From: Aphanomyces cochlioides
Lineage: Eukaryota; Oomycota; Saprolegniomycetes; Saprolegniales; Verrucalvaceae
Direction of reading: 5' to 3'
Assembly (NCBI GenBank): GCA_019828595.1
Contig: JAHQRK010000016.1
Location: forward strand, 1,302,001-1,366,000
DNA length: 64,000 nucleotides
Shown: positions 13,357 to 23,342 of the stretch, piece after piece
How the letters are laid out: each line of letters starts with the position of its first letter
Numbering within the stretch: position 1 is the first letter of the stretch
Notes under the pieces: model-generated
The model's database searches: none
What the model was told of the DNA's origin: nothing
What the model saw: the letters and a program-made list of their open reading frames with translations, nothing else
Program-made: the position numbers and the translations under genes

Positions 13357-14635
13357 ATGGCATCAGCAATACTTGGGCGATTGGCGTGCCAGAAGAACTC
13401 GTTTCTCAGAGAACTCTCGGCTAAAGTTGTGTCTTGCGTTCGTGCACCTGACTCAAGTAGCGATTTCGATATTGTATTTGACGACAGCGTGTTGTTTCCG
13501 GAAGGCGGTGGTCAACCTGGTGACACTGGTGTGATCGAGAAAATTCGTGATGGACAAACAACCAGCGTCCCAGTGACCAAAGCGTTTACGCAAGATGGAA
13601 AATGTGTATTGCGTAGTGCTCAAGAGCTACTAGTCGGAGATGAAGTCGTCCTGCGGGTGGACTGGTCGCGGCGATTGGATCATATGCAACAACATTCGGC
13701 CCAGCATTTGATTTCGGCGGTGGCAAAAAGCACCTTGGATTTAAGTACGACGACTTGGTCACTTGGAGCGACTAAGTGCAATGTTGAATTTGATTCCACC
13801 TCAGTCACGTCTGCCCAATTGGAAACCCTCGAATCTCAAGTCAATGATGTCATTGCCGAGGCCCGCCCAGTCACCTTTCATTACAAAGATGAAGATTCTG
13901 ACATACGTGTGGTTGTGATTGACGGGCTTGATTTGAATCCATGCTGTGGAACCCATGTGCAGCATACGGGCCAGCTGCAGGAATGTCGTCAAGTATCCTC
14001 TCGCATTCTCACATGACTAATTGTAGGCAGTTAAATTCCTGCACACAGAAATTGCGCGTGGATGTACTCGTGTGTGGTTTCTTGCCGGCAAACGCGTTCT
14101 AACTGAGTTCTCCAACATGTATAACGTTCTAGTCTCCGCAGACGCTTAAACTATGGATAGGTTTGAACGAGAGCGCCAAGCGACAAAATTGTGGAGCTGT
14201 CCTCCTGAGGATCACATTGATCGCCTCCAAAAACTCCTCCACGGACAATCTATAGCCGCCAAAGAGCTCAAGTCCACGCGCTTCGAACTTGCTGAACTCT
14301 TGGCACAACAATTGGCAGCAAGTAGCGCAACGAGCGGTCTGGCGGTTCTACATCGACCAGATGGTGATGCATCTTTCCTGCAAGCCATTGCCTCTGCGTT
14401 TAACGCTTCAATCGAAGATCGCAAACCAGTGTTGATGCTTACGGCTGGACCACCAAAGGGTGAGGGTTTCTTCTTGCTCACTGGCCCAGACGATTTTGTG
14501 ATCCAAAATGGAAAGACTGTTGCTTCCCTCCTAGACGGCAAGGGCGGAGGTCGAAAAGGCGTCTTTCAAGGTAAAGCTAAGTCCTTGGCGAAGCTGTTAG
14601 AAGTGCATGAACTTCTTAAGAAGTTGACAACATAA
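13357..14635 (+). CDS. AARSD1: AARSD1/AlaX-like alanyl-tRNA editing protein
   Basis: This is a stand-alone editing protein that hydrolyses Ser- (or Gly-) mischarged tRNA(Ala) in the cytosol, related to the editing and C-Ala parts of alanyl-tRNA synthetase. Exons are 13357-13992, 14027-14118 and 14161-14635, with GT-AG introns of 34 and 42 nt. They join to a 400-residue protein, close to the roughly 412 of animal AARSD1. The metal-binding HxxxH is seen at H109/H113 (HMQQHSAQH) and the CxxxH at C196/H200 (CCGTH). The FPEGGGQPGDTG motif typical of the editing fold is at about residues 47-58. The last 80 residues match the glycine-rich C-Ala type end (KGGGRKGVFQGKA). The ATG at 13357 is chosen because homologous sequence starts there; the frame extends upstream into the MITE without a good start. 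Confidence 0.9.
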
Positions 14636-14798
14636 AAGATGTATGCATTATGCCAAAGATATTCTGAGTCCCTTATTCGCACGCAAGTTTGGAGTCAAAG
14701 CTGCTGAGCGTGATCGCAAAGGCCTGGAAGGGGCATAATGGCGCGCGGAAATCCATGGTGAAGAGCTCTTTCCCGACACGTCCAAATTGCAGAATGAC

Positions 14799-16501
14799 CT
14801 ATCCCAATCGCTTAGCCGCTTGGACGAATAAGATGTGTCGTACCGTTTCTTGGTCTTCAGGCGTCACAAGCTGAAAATTCTTGACTGACGCCATGGTGAC
14901 ACGCCCGTTGAAGTTGAGCACGTAAGCACCGACTTGATCATTCCATCGAGGCGGCTTATTGATGAGATACGTCAAGTTCGTGTGGTCTTGTTCCTTGCAT
15001 TTATTGAGCATTTCTTCTTCCTTGTTCACAGGACGCCATACAACACGAGTTCCGTCTTCACGGACACGAGGAACACAAACTTTCATCTTGCGAGGACCAC
15101 GATGACCCAAGACATTCTTTGCGTAGACAGCAATGCCCATCTCTTGACGAATGCTGGCTGGATTGACCGTAAGCGTGTGTTGGTCAGCGCTTTTTGGATT
15201 CAGCCCATTGTCGTAAATGACAAATTCCGTGCCGATGAAATTTGCTCGCAACTTGCCCAAGAAGTTATCGCTTCCTTTGCGAGCAAGATCCCCACGTTGC
15301 ATGGAGATGAGGTAGTTGCTTGTGCGATTGTTGGGACGTTTCTTTGCAGTCAAGAGGAAGCGATCTCCATCCTTCATGTATAAGCAGTATTCAGGAAATA
15401 ACTTATTCGCGCCCGTGCGATTGCGCTCGATGTAGCACTCCACGACATCGTAAGACTTCGGCACAGGTCTTTGGTGTCATGAGATACCAAGTCTATGGCA
15501 AGTTCTCCTACCGTAGCAAGAACGCTTTCATATCGGTCAGATCCAACTTTCCTTTCTTGACAGGGTTCTTCGGGGCTTTCTTATCGTCAATCATCGACAC
15601 AACACCCTCGTCGTTGCCTTCTTCTTCAGACGATAAGTCTGGCGAACTCGATCGATCTCGTGATGCCTACAAGCATGGTGTCATAGAATGAATGGGGGTT
15701 GAATCGACCTTCTTCTTCTTTGGCTCAACCCATGAATCGTTGCCACCTTGGTCCCGCCTGGTGGAGCGCCCATTATCTTTTTCGCGAGATCGCCTACAGT
15801 CAAGGAGTTACAGATGACTGTGCAAAGCACGAACTCGCTGCGACGACTGGGGCGCTCGTAGGAATTGTCATCATCATCGTCGTCGTCATCGTCATCGTCG
15901 GGTCCTTTGCGACGAGATTTTGGTTCATCACGCTTTGAACGACTAGCTCGGCTGTCCTCAGGGCTCTCTTCCCGCCATTGACGACCGCTTTTCTTGGGAT
16001 TCGGTCGACGATGGCTCATGTCCTCCTCATCGTCATCGTCGTCGAAACGTCGACTGTTTGAAGACTGCTTCTTGCTCGAGGACTTGCGGTCATCAATAAA
16101 ATCATCATCCCGTCCAAAGCGCCTGTCGAAACTCCAGAGAATTCAATAGAACATGCAACGTACGAAGGGTTGTCATCAATATCCGTTGACCTTGGGGCCG
16201 AAAATTGGCGCGCCCCTGTAGTTCGTACGACGCCTAATATTCGCTTGAGCTCACTTGTCACCTATACTTCATAATTACCTCCGCTCATCCGCTCTTGCAT
16301 TTTCTTCTTGTGCAAATCTCGCTGCTGTTGAATCACGTTGGATCTGCTACCCGCAGGTCCACCAATCTCTTCAATGTCGTCGTCGTCGAGCATATTGGGA
16401 TGCGGCTCACGACGTTTGTCGCTAATGTTCATGCGGTCGTCAATGTCTTTTGCTAGATCGCGGTCGCCTTTGCGGTCATCATCGAATGAATCTTCGGCCA
16501 T
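14799..16501 (-). CDS. Tubby-like protein with acidic N-terminal half
   Basis: Tubby proteins bind PI(4,5)P2 through a C-terminal barrel with a buried helix. They move between plasma membrane, cilium and nucleus and deliver membrane cargo to cilia, relevant to an organism with flagellate zoospores. Six exons join in frame: 16279-16501, 16164-16233, 15835-16131, 15709-15793, 15512-15666 and 14799-15468. All introns are GT-AG and 32-45 nt. The product is 499 residues, similar to mammalian TUB. The last exon is the tubby domain (about 220 residues), with TSNYLISMQRGDLARKG, NFLGKLRANFIGTEFVIYD, PRKMKVCVPR and VKNFQLV in order. The N-terminal half is rich in Asp/Lys/Arg/Ser, with a run of about eleven Asp and a PKKKK nuclear-signal-like stretch. 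A second ATG six bases upstream (16507) is equally possible. Confidence 0.93.
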
Positions 16502-16966
16502 GAACATGCTTGCTCTACCACTGCGCTCGGGATTGCACTTCCGTTTCTCGGCAGTGTCGGTTCAGGCACTTATTTTTAGTGAAATTTATTCTCGAATCAT
16601 GGTGTAGCGCATGAGAGTCTTCGGTTTCATACCGGCTGAACACGACGCACGACCCTAGGCGTTTCACTGGTGGTTGGATAAAGAGGCTTCGTTCAAGCGT
16701 TGCCAAACAGTTCATGCAGTGTCAGGCAGAATACAGCTTGAGCGTTAAATTGTGGCTAGACCTTTGTACCAAGATTGAATTCATCCATCGATTCCTCCTC
16801 ATTTGACAGTGAAGTACCAACATGAATGTACTCACATCTGAGATAAACCTTCCGAAGTGTAAGTCGTAAGGCAGCATTCGTACTGACATGCGATAACGCT
16901 TTTGTGCACAGTCGAAACAATTGGAATTACACTGACAAGATAGCGTTGCTATCGTTGATTAACAGT
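16502..16966. other. Intergenic stretch between tubby-like and SDR genes
   Basis: About 465 bases that would hold the tubby promoter and the SDR 3' end. I see no supported coding region, repeat or RNA gene in it. Confidence 0.4.
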
Positions 16967-17734
16967 CTACTGTGTCACATAACCACCGTCAACAGAGTGC
17001 AAGCTTCCAGTAATGAAGGAAGCTTCATCGCTGGCCAAGAAAGCAACCAAGTTCGCCACTTCACTTGGCAAGCCCACGCGGTTCAAAGGTTGGAAAGAGC
17101 CCATGTTTTCATGGATTTGTTCTACTGGCGTGCCCGAGGATTCAGCCCAGGCATTGATTTCACGACGATACAAGGGAGTATCGATCGTACCAGGGCAAAC
17201 AGCATTTGAACGAATGTTGAAACTTGCATAGTCCAAGGCAGTTGTGCGCGCCATGGAGGCCAATGCGCACTTGGACAAGTTGTATGCAAAAGCATTCTTT
17301 TTGCCCACAAAGGCTTGATCAGACGACATGATGACAATGCTTCCTTTTTTCTGTTCCTTCATCGTTGGGAGCACGGAACGTACAGCAGCGTATGCACCCT
17401 TAATATTGATCGAGATGATGCGATCAAATTCTTCTTCCGACGTTTCTTCTATGCTGGCGCTAAAGTAAACTCCGGCGTTGGCAACCAAAACATCAATGCG
17501 GCCAGTTTGGGCAACAATCGACGCAATCGCAGCCTCGACTTCGCTCACACGGCCGACATCGCACTGGACGAAATTTCCAACTTTCGATGGCGCAATGTCC
17601 AAGTTGAAAACATCGTAGCCCTTGGAGAGAAACTTCTCAACGCACGCCTCACCGATACCCTTGGAGCCTCCGGTAACAATCGCAACAGGTGTGACGTCAT
17701 TCTCCGACTTAGCGCGTTTTGGTTGCTGGGCCAT
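16967..17734 (-). CDS. Classical short-chain dehydrogenase/reductase (SDR)
   Basis: A single-exon NAD(P)-dependent oxidoreductase of 255 residues, the normal length for the classical SDR family. The Rossmann glycine motif TGGSKGIG is at residues 21-28. An Asp ends the second strand (D46), which favours NAD(H). NAG is at 86-88. The catalytic Ser lies in IVIMSSDQ near residue 137, and the Tyr/Lys pair is Y151/K155 (YNLSK). The PG turn (NAVCPGTIDTPL) and C-terminal ITGSLHSVDGGYVTQ are as in 3-ketoacyl-ACP/glucose dehydrogenase-like members. Substrate cannot be told from the sequence. The frame runs on to a TTG at 17815, but the first ATG is at 17734 and its context (MAQQPKRAK) fits, so it is chosen. 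Confidence 0.9.
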   Translation of the reverse strand: MAQQPKRAKSENDVTPVAIVTGGSKGIGEACVEKFLSKGYDVFNLDIAPSKVGNFVQCDVGRVSEVEAAIASIVAQTGRIDVLVANAGVYFSASIEETSEEEFDRIISINIKGAYAAVRSVLPTMKEQKKGSIVIMSSDQAFVGKKNAFAYNLSKCALASMARTTALDYASFNIRSNAVCPGTIDTPLYRREINAWAESSGTPVEQIHENMGSFQPLNRVGLPSEVANLVAFLASDEASFITGSLHSVDGGYVTQ

Positions 17735-17811
17735 CTTGGGTTGTCTTGATGAAATGACAAATGACAAGGAATCTTCGTTGGGACTTCCTTCAAGCGACTG
17801 GACTAAACTGG

Positions 17812-17930
17812 CCAATCAAGTCTGGTTCAATGACACTCAAGAAATCTGATTGGCTATAATATTTCATTTTGGCCAATCAAATTGCACAAAAATTGTGTTT
17901 GATTGGCTTAAAGGTTTTTAATACACCAAT
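17812..17930. promoter_or_regulatory. Cluster of five CCAAT boxes upstream of the SDR gene
   Basis: CCAAT or its complement ATTGG occurs at 17812, 17849, 17873, 17902 and 17926, four of them in the longer form CCAATCA or its complement. This is the binding sequence of NF-Y/HAP complexes. The cluster lies 80-200 bases upstream of the chosen SDR start. Binding is inferred, not shown. Confidence 0.5.
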
Positions 17931-18268
17931 CCGCTATCTTGCTGGAAGCTCGTCATTCTAAAAAGTACAAAAGCGTAACGTTATGGTACCAGAAAGACAG
18001 ATAGTGTTGTTTTAGAAATGTAGATTTCTTTCCAGAAGAAAATGCTGTTTTCTTTATGAATTAGACAAAGAAAATGTACTCGTGATTGAGTGGAAGTATC
18101 ACAGGGAGTACTGGCGTGGATGATCAAATGTTGGCCGACATGTGCAGTATAAGAACAGTTCATGATTGATATGGTTGTAACAGAAGCAGTGTCTGGCTAG
18201 ACGACAAATGAAAGAGAAGTTCGAGCTGCGTTCAATGAGCGAAGACACATATATTATTTGATATGATA
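17931..18268. other. Non-coding stretch; its right part begins the left segmental copy
   Basis: No gene is supported. From about 18090 the sequence is alignable with 22620 onward (for example GTACTGGCG, TGTGCAGTA, GAGCTGCGTTC), so this is where the left copy of a tandem duplicated segment appears to start. Confidence 0.45.
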
Positions 18269-18902
18269 TCAGTTTTTGTTTTGTCTTTTGGCTGCTTTGT
18301 ATTCAGTGTCGTTGGTGGCAGATCGTTTGGCTGAGCTGCGTTTTGTAGTTGTGCTTGGCTTTGCTTCGTCAAAGACATCTTGAGATGTGTCTGTTATCTC
18401 GAGAACATGCTCTTCTTTTTCTTCAGTTTGTTTTGTTTGGTGAATGAATGATTTTTGAAGGTTGGAGACATGCTTTTCGTGGTCCAGGACGTTGCTTAAG
18501 AGTGCCTTGGCAACAATTTCCTCTATATTTTTGGAGATAACATGTTTGAACAGTGACGATATCATTGGTTGACCAAGCTTGAATTTTGGTGCGGGCGTCT
18601 TTGACTACGGTCTATCGAAAGTAGTACGTTTGCTCCACCAAGTAGGGAAGGTTCTGTACGGTGTCAAGAATTTCATCGTCTGCATCCAAGTCGATGAGAT
18701 AAATATAAGTCCCAAATTTTTCGCCTGTGGCCCTCTTGACAGCATCTTTAATCTTCACAATACGAAGATGCGCTGTGATAATGTCAGATTTGGGTGGCTT
18801 CACGTCAGGAATAGCTTCACTGATACTTTCAATACTTTCCAATGGCGGTCCAGAAAGACGTGCCAGATCAGCTTTCAACTGGATGTTCACTTGAGAGCTC
18901 AT
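18269..18902 (-). CDS. Small two-part gene, possibly RPA-like ssDNA-binding protein
   Basis: Two adjacent minus-strand frames, 18612-18902 (96 codons from ATG) and 18269-18565 (98 codons), probably form one gene joined by an unseen splice or separated by a frameshift. The first part has a beta-rich OB-like pattern (TGEKFGTYIYLIDL, then VEQTYYF). After its stop the same frame goes on as TVVKDARTKIQAW, which would fit continuation of an OB fold. The second part is helical and ends in a Lys/Arg/Ser/Thr-rich tail. RPA-like genes carried by Helitrons have this kind of OB domain and basic tail, and this gene lies just downstream of a Helitron helicase region in both copies. The RPA assignment is an inference; it may simply be an unknown gene. 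A decayed second copy is at 22610-23300. Confidence 0.4.
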
Positions 18903-19764
18903 TGGAAAATGAGCAATAACCTACATATCTATTATAGACGGTTACGACCTGTGTGCAGTGACACACTCTACTTCTTGGACAGGATATATTGCAGCTTGTT
19001 TAATGCTTCGTGATCTGTTAATGGAGGAATGTTGCTAAACGCAGGTGTAGCAGTTGCTGATACTACAGTTGTTGACCTTTAACCAATGAGCTCTTTGATT
19101 GGAAGGCAAAATAATTAATAAGGTATAACGAATCAATAGATGGAGTGTATTTTATGTGTTGGTGCAAAAGCTTCTCTGACTTGGAATTGCCGACGTTTGA
19201 ATTCACGTATTTACGTCCAATCACACACGATTTGGCTGACTATTTGGACACAAAATGCCTCGAGGTATTAGCTCTGGATGCTAGAAACCTGGCTTCTTCA
19301 GGCAGAAGAGGTTGAAATTGTTGATATCTCGACAATTTTCTCTTCAAGGGGTTCGTCGCATTTTATTATGTATTGACACATTTAGGCCACAGATTTTCCG
19401 ACAGATCGATGAATCATTGATAGCTTCCTAAATAATGATCTTTTCTTTGAGTAAAGTCACTGTTGTGACTTTATGTACATGACATGTCTTCAGTCGGAGC
19501 AATGACAGGGATTTCAAATCAACTGTGGGCAGTGCGGCCATCCTTTAACAGAGGTGAAAATGTAATTAAAATGTTCCTCTGCCCACAAAATTTTATAATT
19601 GATATACTTAATTTTCTATAAAGGCATGAATTGCCATCTAGTACTCGTGGTCTGTTAAATATTGCTGACAGTGTAGGCATTATACGTTTGAGGTCACATA
19701 AACACAGTGAGGGTACGTTGATTTACATATGTGTCAATATCAAACTTGCCTATGAATATTTGTA

Positions 19765-19964
19765 CAGTGCTGTGCGAAACGTTAGGACATACGCGATATC
19801 GGCCGCACTACAGCTAGAGCTGTAGAAAGACTCATCGCAGAAACATCAAATACTATCGTACAGGTGTATCCATGGTTGCAGTGCATCTAACAGTGTTGAA
19901 GTGTTGCTAGAAACAGCAGAATCAAGGCAAATAGCTCTAGCAAGGTGTGCGAAAGGTTAGGACA
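19765..19964. repeat. Left IR/DR end of the Tc1 element (outer and inner repeat)
   Basis: The outer repeat unit is at 19765-19790 and the inner unit, TGTGCGAAAGGTTAGGACA, at 19946-19964. Both face the same way about 180 bp apart, as in Sleeping Beauty-type Tc1 ends, where both are transposase-binding sites. Confidence 0.75.
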
Positions 19965-20022
19965 CTTGCGAAACTCGTTGATCATGGACGGAAACGATAC
20001 TGTATTATGCCTTGAGCGTAGT

Positions 20023-21020
20023 CTAGTACTTAATTGTCTTCCCATGAGCCTGTAAAACGTCAATACAGCGTGATTTCATGCTGCAAACAAGATTTCTCAA
20101 GTATGATTGATCAAGCAAGTTCCAATGCATCAAAATTGCAGATTTCAAGGCCTCTTTTGACTCGTATTGTTTTCCATTGGCGTAAACACGTTGCGTGAGA
20201 TATCCCCACACGTTTTCAATGGGATTCAGATCAGGAGACTAGGCTGGCCAGTCTAAAAGAGAAATATTTTGATCCTGAAAAAAAGACATCGTCTCTTTGG
20301 ACGTGTGAATGGAGGCATTATCTTGCTGAAAAATGAAGTCTTCACCAAAATAAGCATGGGCTGAGGGAAGCAAGTAGTCAGACAAGGTAAAAATGTAATC
20401 ACTCGAGTTTTGACCACCCTCCAAAAAGCAAATTTCGCATTTTCCATCGGCCCAAAATGCACCCCACACAATGACTGAGCCGCCGCCATTTTGACGACTG
20501 AAAGCAACCTTCTTTTCGCGTCCAATGCAGTGCCAATATGATTTCAATCCATCGGGGCCGTCAAGGTTCCATTTTTTTCGTCGGAAAAGATAACTGTGCT
20601 CCATTTCTGGGGTCCAAAGTCGACATGTTTTTCAGCAAATTTGAGTCTTGCCTGCATGTGGGCGGGGGTTAATTTTGGAGCTTGATTCATCTTGATATAC
20701 TCAAATCGCTCAGACGAATTGATGAGGCGTGAGAGGGTTGTACGATGAACATTGTATTTCGGATTTTCAGCAAGTTTCGCCACACTTGTATCTTCTCTGG
20801 CCATTGTAATGAAGACATGACGTTTGTCGCGATTGCTCAGCTTGCATGGTCTTCCACCACCAAATCGTTGGCCGTATCCCGTTGGGTCAAGCAGGTAGTT
20901 TCTCACAACATTCCGACTTCGTTTGACGTATGCTGCCGTTTGCGCGACGTTTAGACCGAATTCAACACACACATCAATTTTTCCACGCTCGAGTTCCGTG
21001 AGCTGACTACCACGGCCCAT
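20023..21020 (-). pseudogene. Tc1-type DD34E transposase, inactivated
   Basis: The start ATG is at 21020. Order: paired-like helix-turn-helix DNA-binding region (about residues 5-50, LTELERGKIDVCVEFGLN); a GGGRPCKLS hinge; a second HTH; then the catalytic core. First Asp in VIFSDEK, second in FQQDNASIHTS, and Glu in SPDLNPIENVWG, 34 residues after the second Asp. Two breaks are visible: a frameshift in an A-run right after the first catalytic Asp (near 20575), and an in-frame TAG between DWPA and SPDLN (near 20237). The last part, from the ENVWG glutamate to the C-terminus, is open to 20023. Length without the breaks would be about 330 residues, normal for the family. Confidence 0.92.
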
Positions 21021-21131
21021 TCAACTTGTTGTAAGTGCTCACAGTCGAGAATATCGTTAAGTGAAGGGCGAGAAGTATGCTTGGTGGCGGTAAAGCATTT
21101 CAAAATTCAAATTTTCGGTTTGTTTAGTACA

Positions 21132-21331
21132 TGTCCTATCGTTTCGCACAGGAGCAAAAACCGAAACTAGTCTGTATTGTAGCCAATTTCGAATGAAATC
21201 TTCCAAAGCGCTGACTGTTTAATACAGAACGAATCTGCCAATAGAACAGTACCCGTGGAAGTGAATAAACTCCAAGAAATTATTCATGTAATGAAGCAAT
21301 ACAATGTGTCCTATCGTTTCGCACAGCACTG
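21132..21331. repeat. Right IR/DR end of the Tc1 element (outer and inner repeat)
   Basis: The inner unit TGTCCTATCGTTTCGCACAG is at 21132-21151 and the outer at 21306-21331, ending CGCACAGCACTG. They are inverted relative to the left end and spaced about 175 bp apart. Confidence 0.75.
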
Positions 21332-22410
21332 TACAATTGTGAGAGTCATGAATTTTATGTCTCGATCGATAACGGTGATCTTTTGATGGAAAATCATAAC
21401 GAATTTTCCACAGTTTGGCTGCTTCGATTCCACTATGATGAAATCATACAAAACATGTTTGTTAGACATCGATGCATACTGAAGTGTGTGGATTCCATAT
21501 CTGAAGCCAAAAGGCCCAATGATATATACGCTTCTTTATTTGAAGCTAAATGATATCATCTTTAGTTCTTAATGTACAAATGACATTGTGATCAAGTAAG
21601 ATTCGGAGAGCATGACGCTCAAAAGTCTTATGTAACAGTATGGACTCGTGCAATTGTTCCTGTCGTATGAATTCAAAGTGTCGAGATGCGCTTCTGGCTA
21701 GTCTTTATAAAACCGTCTGTGAGACCGATGTATATGACGCCTTTAACAAATAGGTGATTTGGATTGTTATCGCAAAGTTCCAAAGCTAAGTTGCCACAAT
21801 TGTAGTGAATCGTGATGTTTACTAATGTCGTAAAGATGTGTTGTTCGGTTGAGTACTTCAGCCGAGGCGACCATTGAATTGTTGTGTGGTCAATTCTACT
21901 CTTGACTCCAACTAAGGTATGTAACCCTTGCTTGTATACTTAAACTCTATATGTGAAATATTGAATTTCACGTAGCTATTTCTTATTCATGATATCCTTT
22001 CCTACTCGATGAAGCTTTACGTCAAATATTTGACAGTCAATGTCCATGTGACAATGAGATGATGTTATATGTATCAAGACCACCGAATAATGATCTCTAA
22101 AACAGACACGCTTGGCTAAACTTTCCTTCAAGTGCCCTAGAGTTTGATAATTATGGCTGATATGACGATCACTAAATCACTGTATCAAGTTGGCAAAACT
22201 ACGCTTTGGCCAATATTTGTAGGAACAAAATCACGAAGTACTGTGTAGTATACTTTTTGTATGAATAAGCTCGAATGTGTATTTGATTTTCTCTGTATCA
22301 ACGGAGTTCATTTGAGTGTATTGATCTGTCTAGTAGTGAAATGGAATTTGTTCATCTTTATTCAAAGATAAATTTGTACTTGATGTACTCCATAATGGGT
22401 ATGCACATGT

Positions 22411-23300
22411 GTTGAGCAGAATGTGCTGCGTCCAACCGACTACGGTCGCACAAATAACTCTTCTGGATGATTAATACTTCGAAATATAATGCATTATTTA
22501 GAACTCATCTAAATATATGAACATGGATGTGTGTACTCATTGGATGATATTCTTCCAACTAAGGACTACATCAAACAAAAGCATTATTTCAGGATTCATC
22601 TTAGCAAATGAGCATACATGTGTATGGTGTTGGGAGTGCTGGCGTCGATGGTCAGGTGTTGACTGACATGTGCAGTACACGAAGTGGTTTTGTGTTGAAA
22701 CGGGTGGACAGTAGTATTGCCAGCATTACGTTTGAAAAATGAGCCGAGAGAGCTGCGTTCTATGAGTATGCACACAAATATGCCTTTTGACTGGTTTATA
22801 TTCAGTTGTATTCGTGGTGGATTATTTGGCTGAGCTGCGTCTTGTCGTTATGCTTGGCTTTGCTACATCAAAACATCTTGTGTTGTGTCCGTTGCGTCGA
22901 GGACATTCTTCTCTATTTCTTCAGTTTATTTTGTTTGGTGGATAAATGGTTTTGGTTTTGAAGCATTGGAACTCACTTTTTGTGGCCCATGACATTGACA
23001 TTTTCCTCTATATTTATAGAGCTAATATCCTTGCAATATCATTGATGGGCCTAGCTTAAATTGTGATGCAGGCTTCTTTGAATACGGTCAATTTGTCTGC
23101 ATTCAAGTCGACAGAATAAACGTAAGCCCTAAATTTGTCGCCTGAGTCCGTCATGGCAGCGTGTTCTATCTTCACAATACGAAGGTAAAAAGCTGTACTG
23201 CGGTAATATTTTATTGGGGGGGTTCACATCAGATGATGCCACAGTTATTGACCTTTAACCGATGAGTACTTTGATAAGAAGGCGAAGCAAATGAAAGGGC
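22411..23300 (-). pseudogene. Decayed second copy of the small RPA-like gene and its flank
   Basis: From about 22620 to 23300 the sequence matches 18090-19130 with many substitutions and deletions. Landmarks: GGCTGAGCTGCG near 22828 (as near 18328), ATGCTTGGCTTTGCT near 22850 (as near 18352), and the block around 23240 with TTGACCTTTAACC (as near 19070). No open frame comparable with the left copy survives. 22411-22610 holds nothing I can assign. Confidence 0.7.
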
Positions 23301-23342
23301 ATCGTAAATCAATTGATGTAGTGTACTTTATGTTGTTATGAG

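Larger units (their letters stand above)
19765..21331 (-). mobile_element. Tc1/mariner-family transposon, 1567 bp, with TA target duplication
   Basis: Terminal inverted repeats starting CAGTGCTGTGCGAAACG (left, 19765) and the same inverted (right, ending 21331) differ by few bases. TA flanks both ends (19763-19764 and 21332-21333). A second copy of the TGTGCGAAA..TAGGACA core sits inside each end, giving an IR/DR layout. The transposase lies on the minus strand. The element interrupts a Helitron relic, and the uninterrupted target (TGTACAA) is seen in the paralogous copy near 25050. Confidence 0.93.
19183..22410 (-). mobile_element. Decayed Helitron relic (left copy), split by a Tc1 element
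   Basis: Segments 19183-19762 and 21334-22410 can be aligned base by base, with many indels, to the better-preserved minus-strand Helitron at 23.3-27.5 kb. For instance, the stretch around 19441-19530 matches 24541-24640 (Pif1 helicase), and 21790-21910 matches 26100-26230 (Rep region). Large parts of the helicase C-terminus and the middle region are missing and no long frame is left. The gap between the segments is exactly the Tc1-type insertion. Confidence 0.8.

Noticed and set aside
17735..17815. 27-residue N-terminal extension of the SDR protein
   Set aside because: It would start at TTG, inside a CCAAT box; the ATG at 17734 matches the usual family start.
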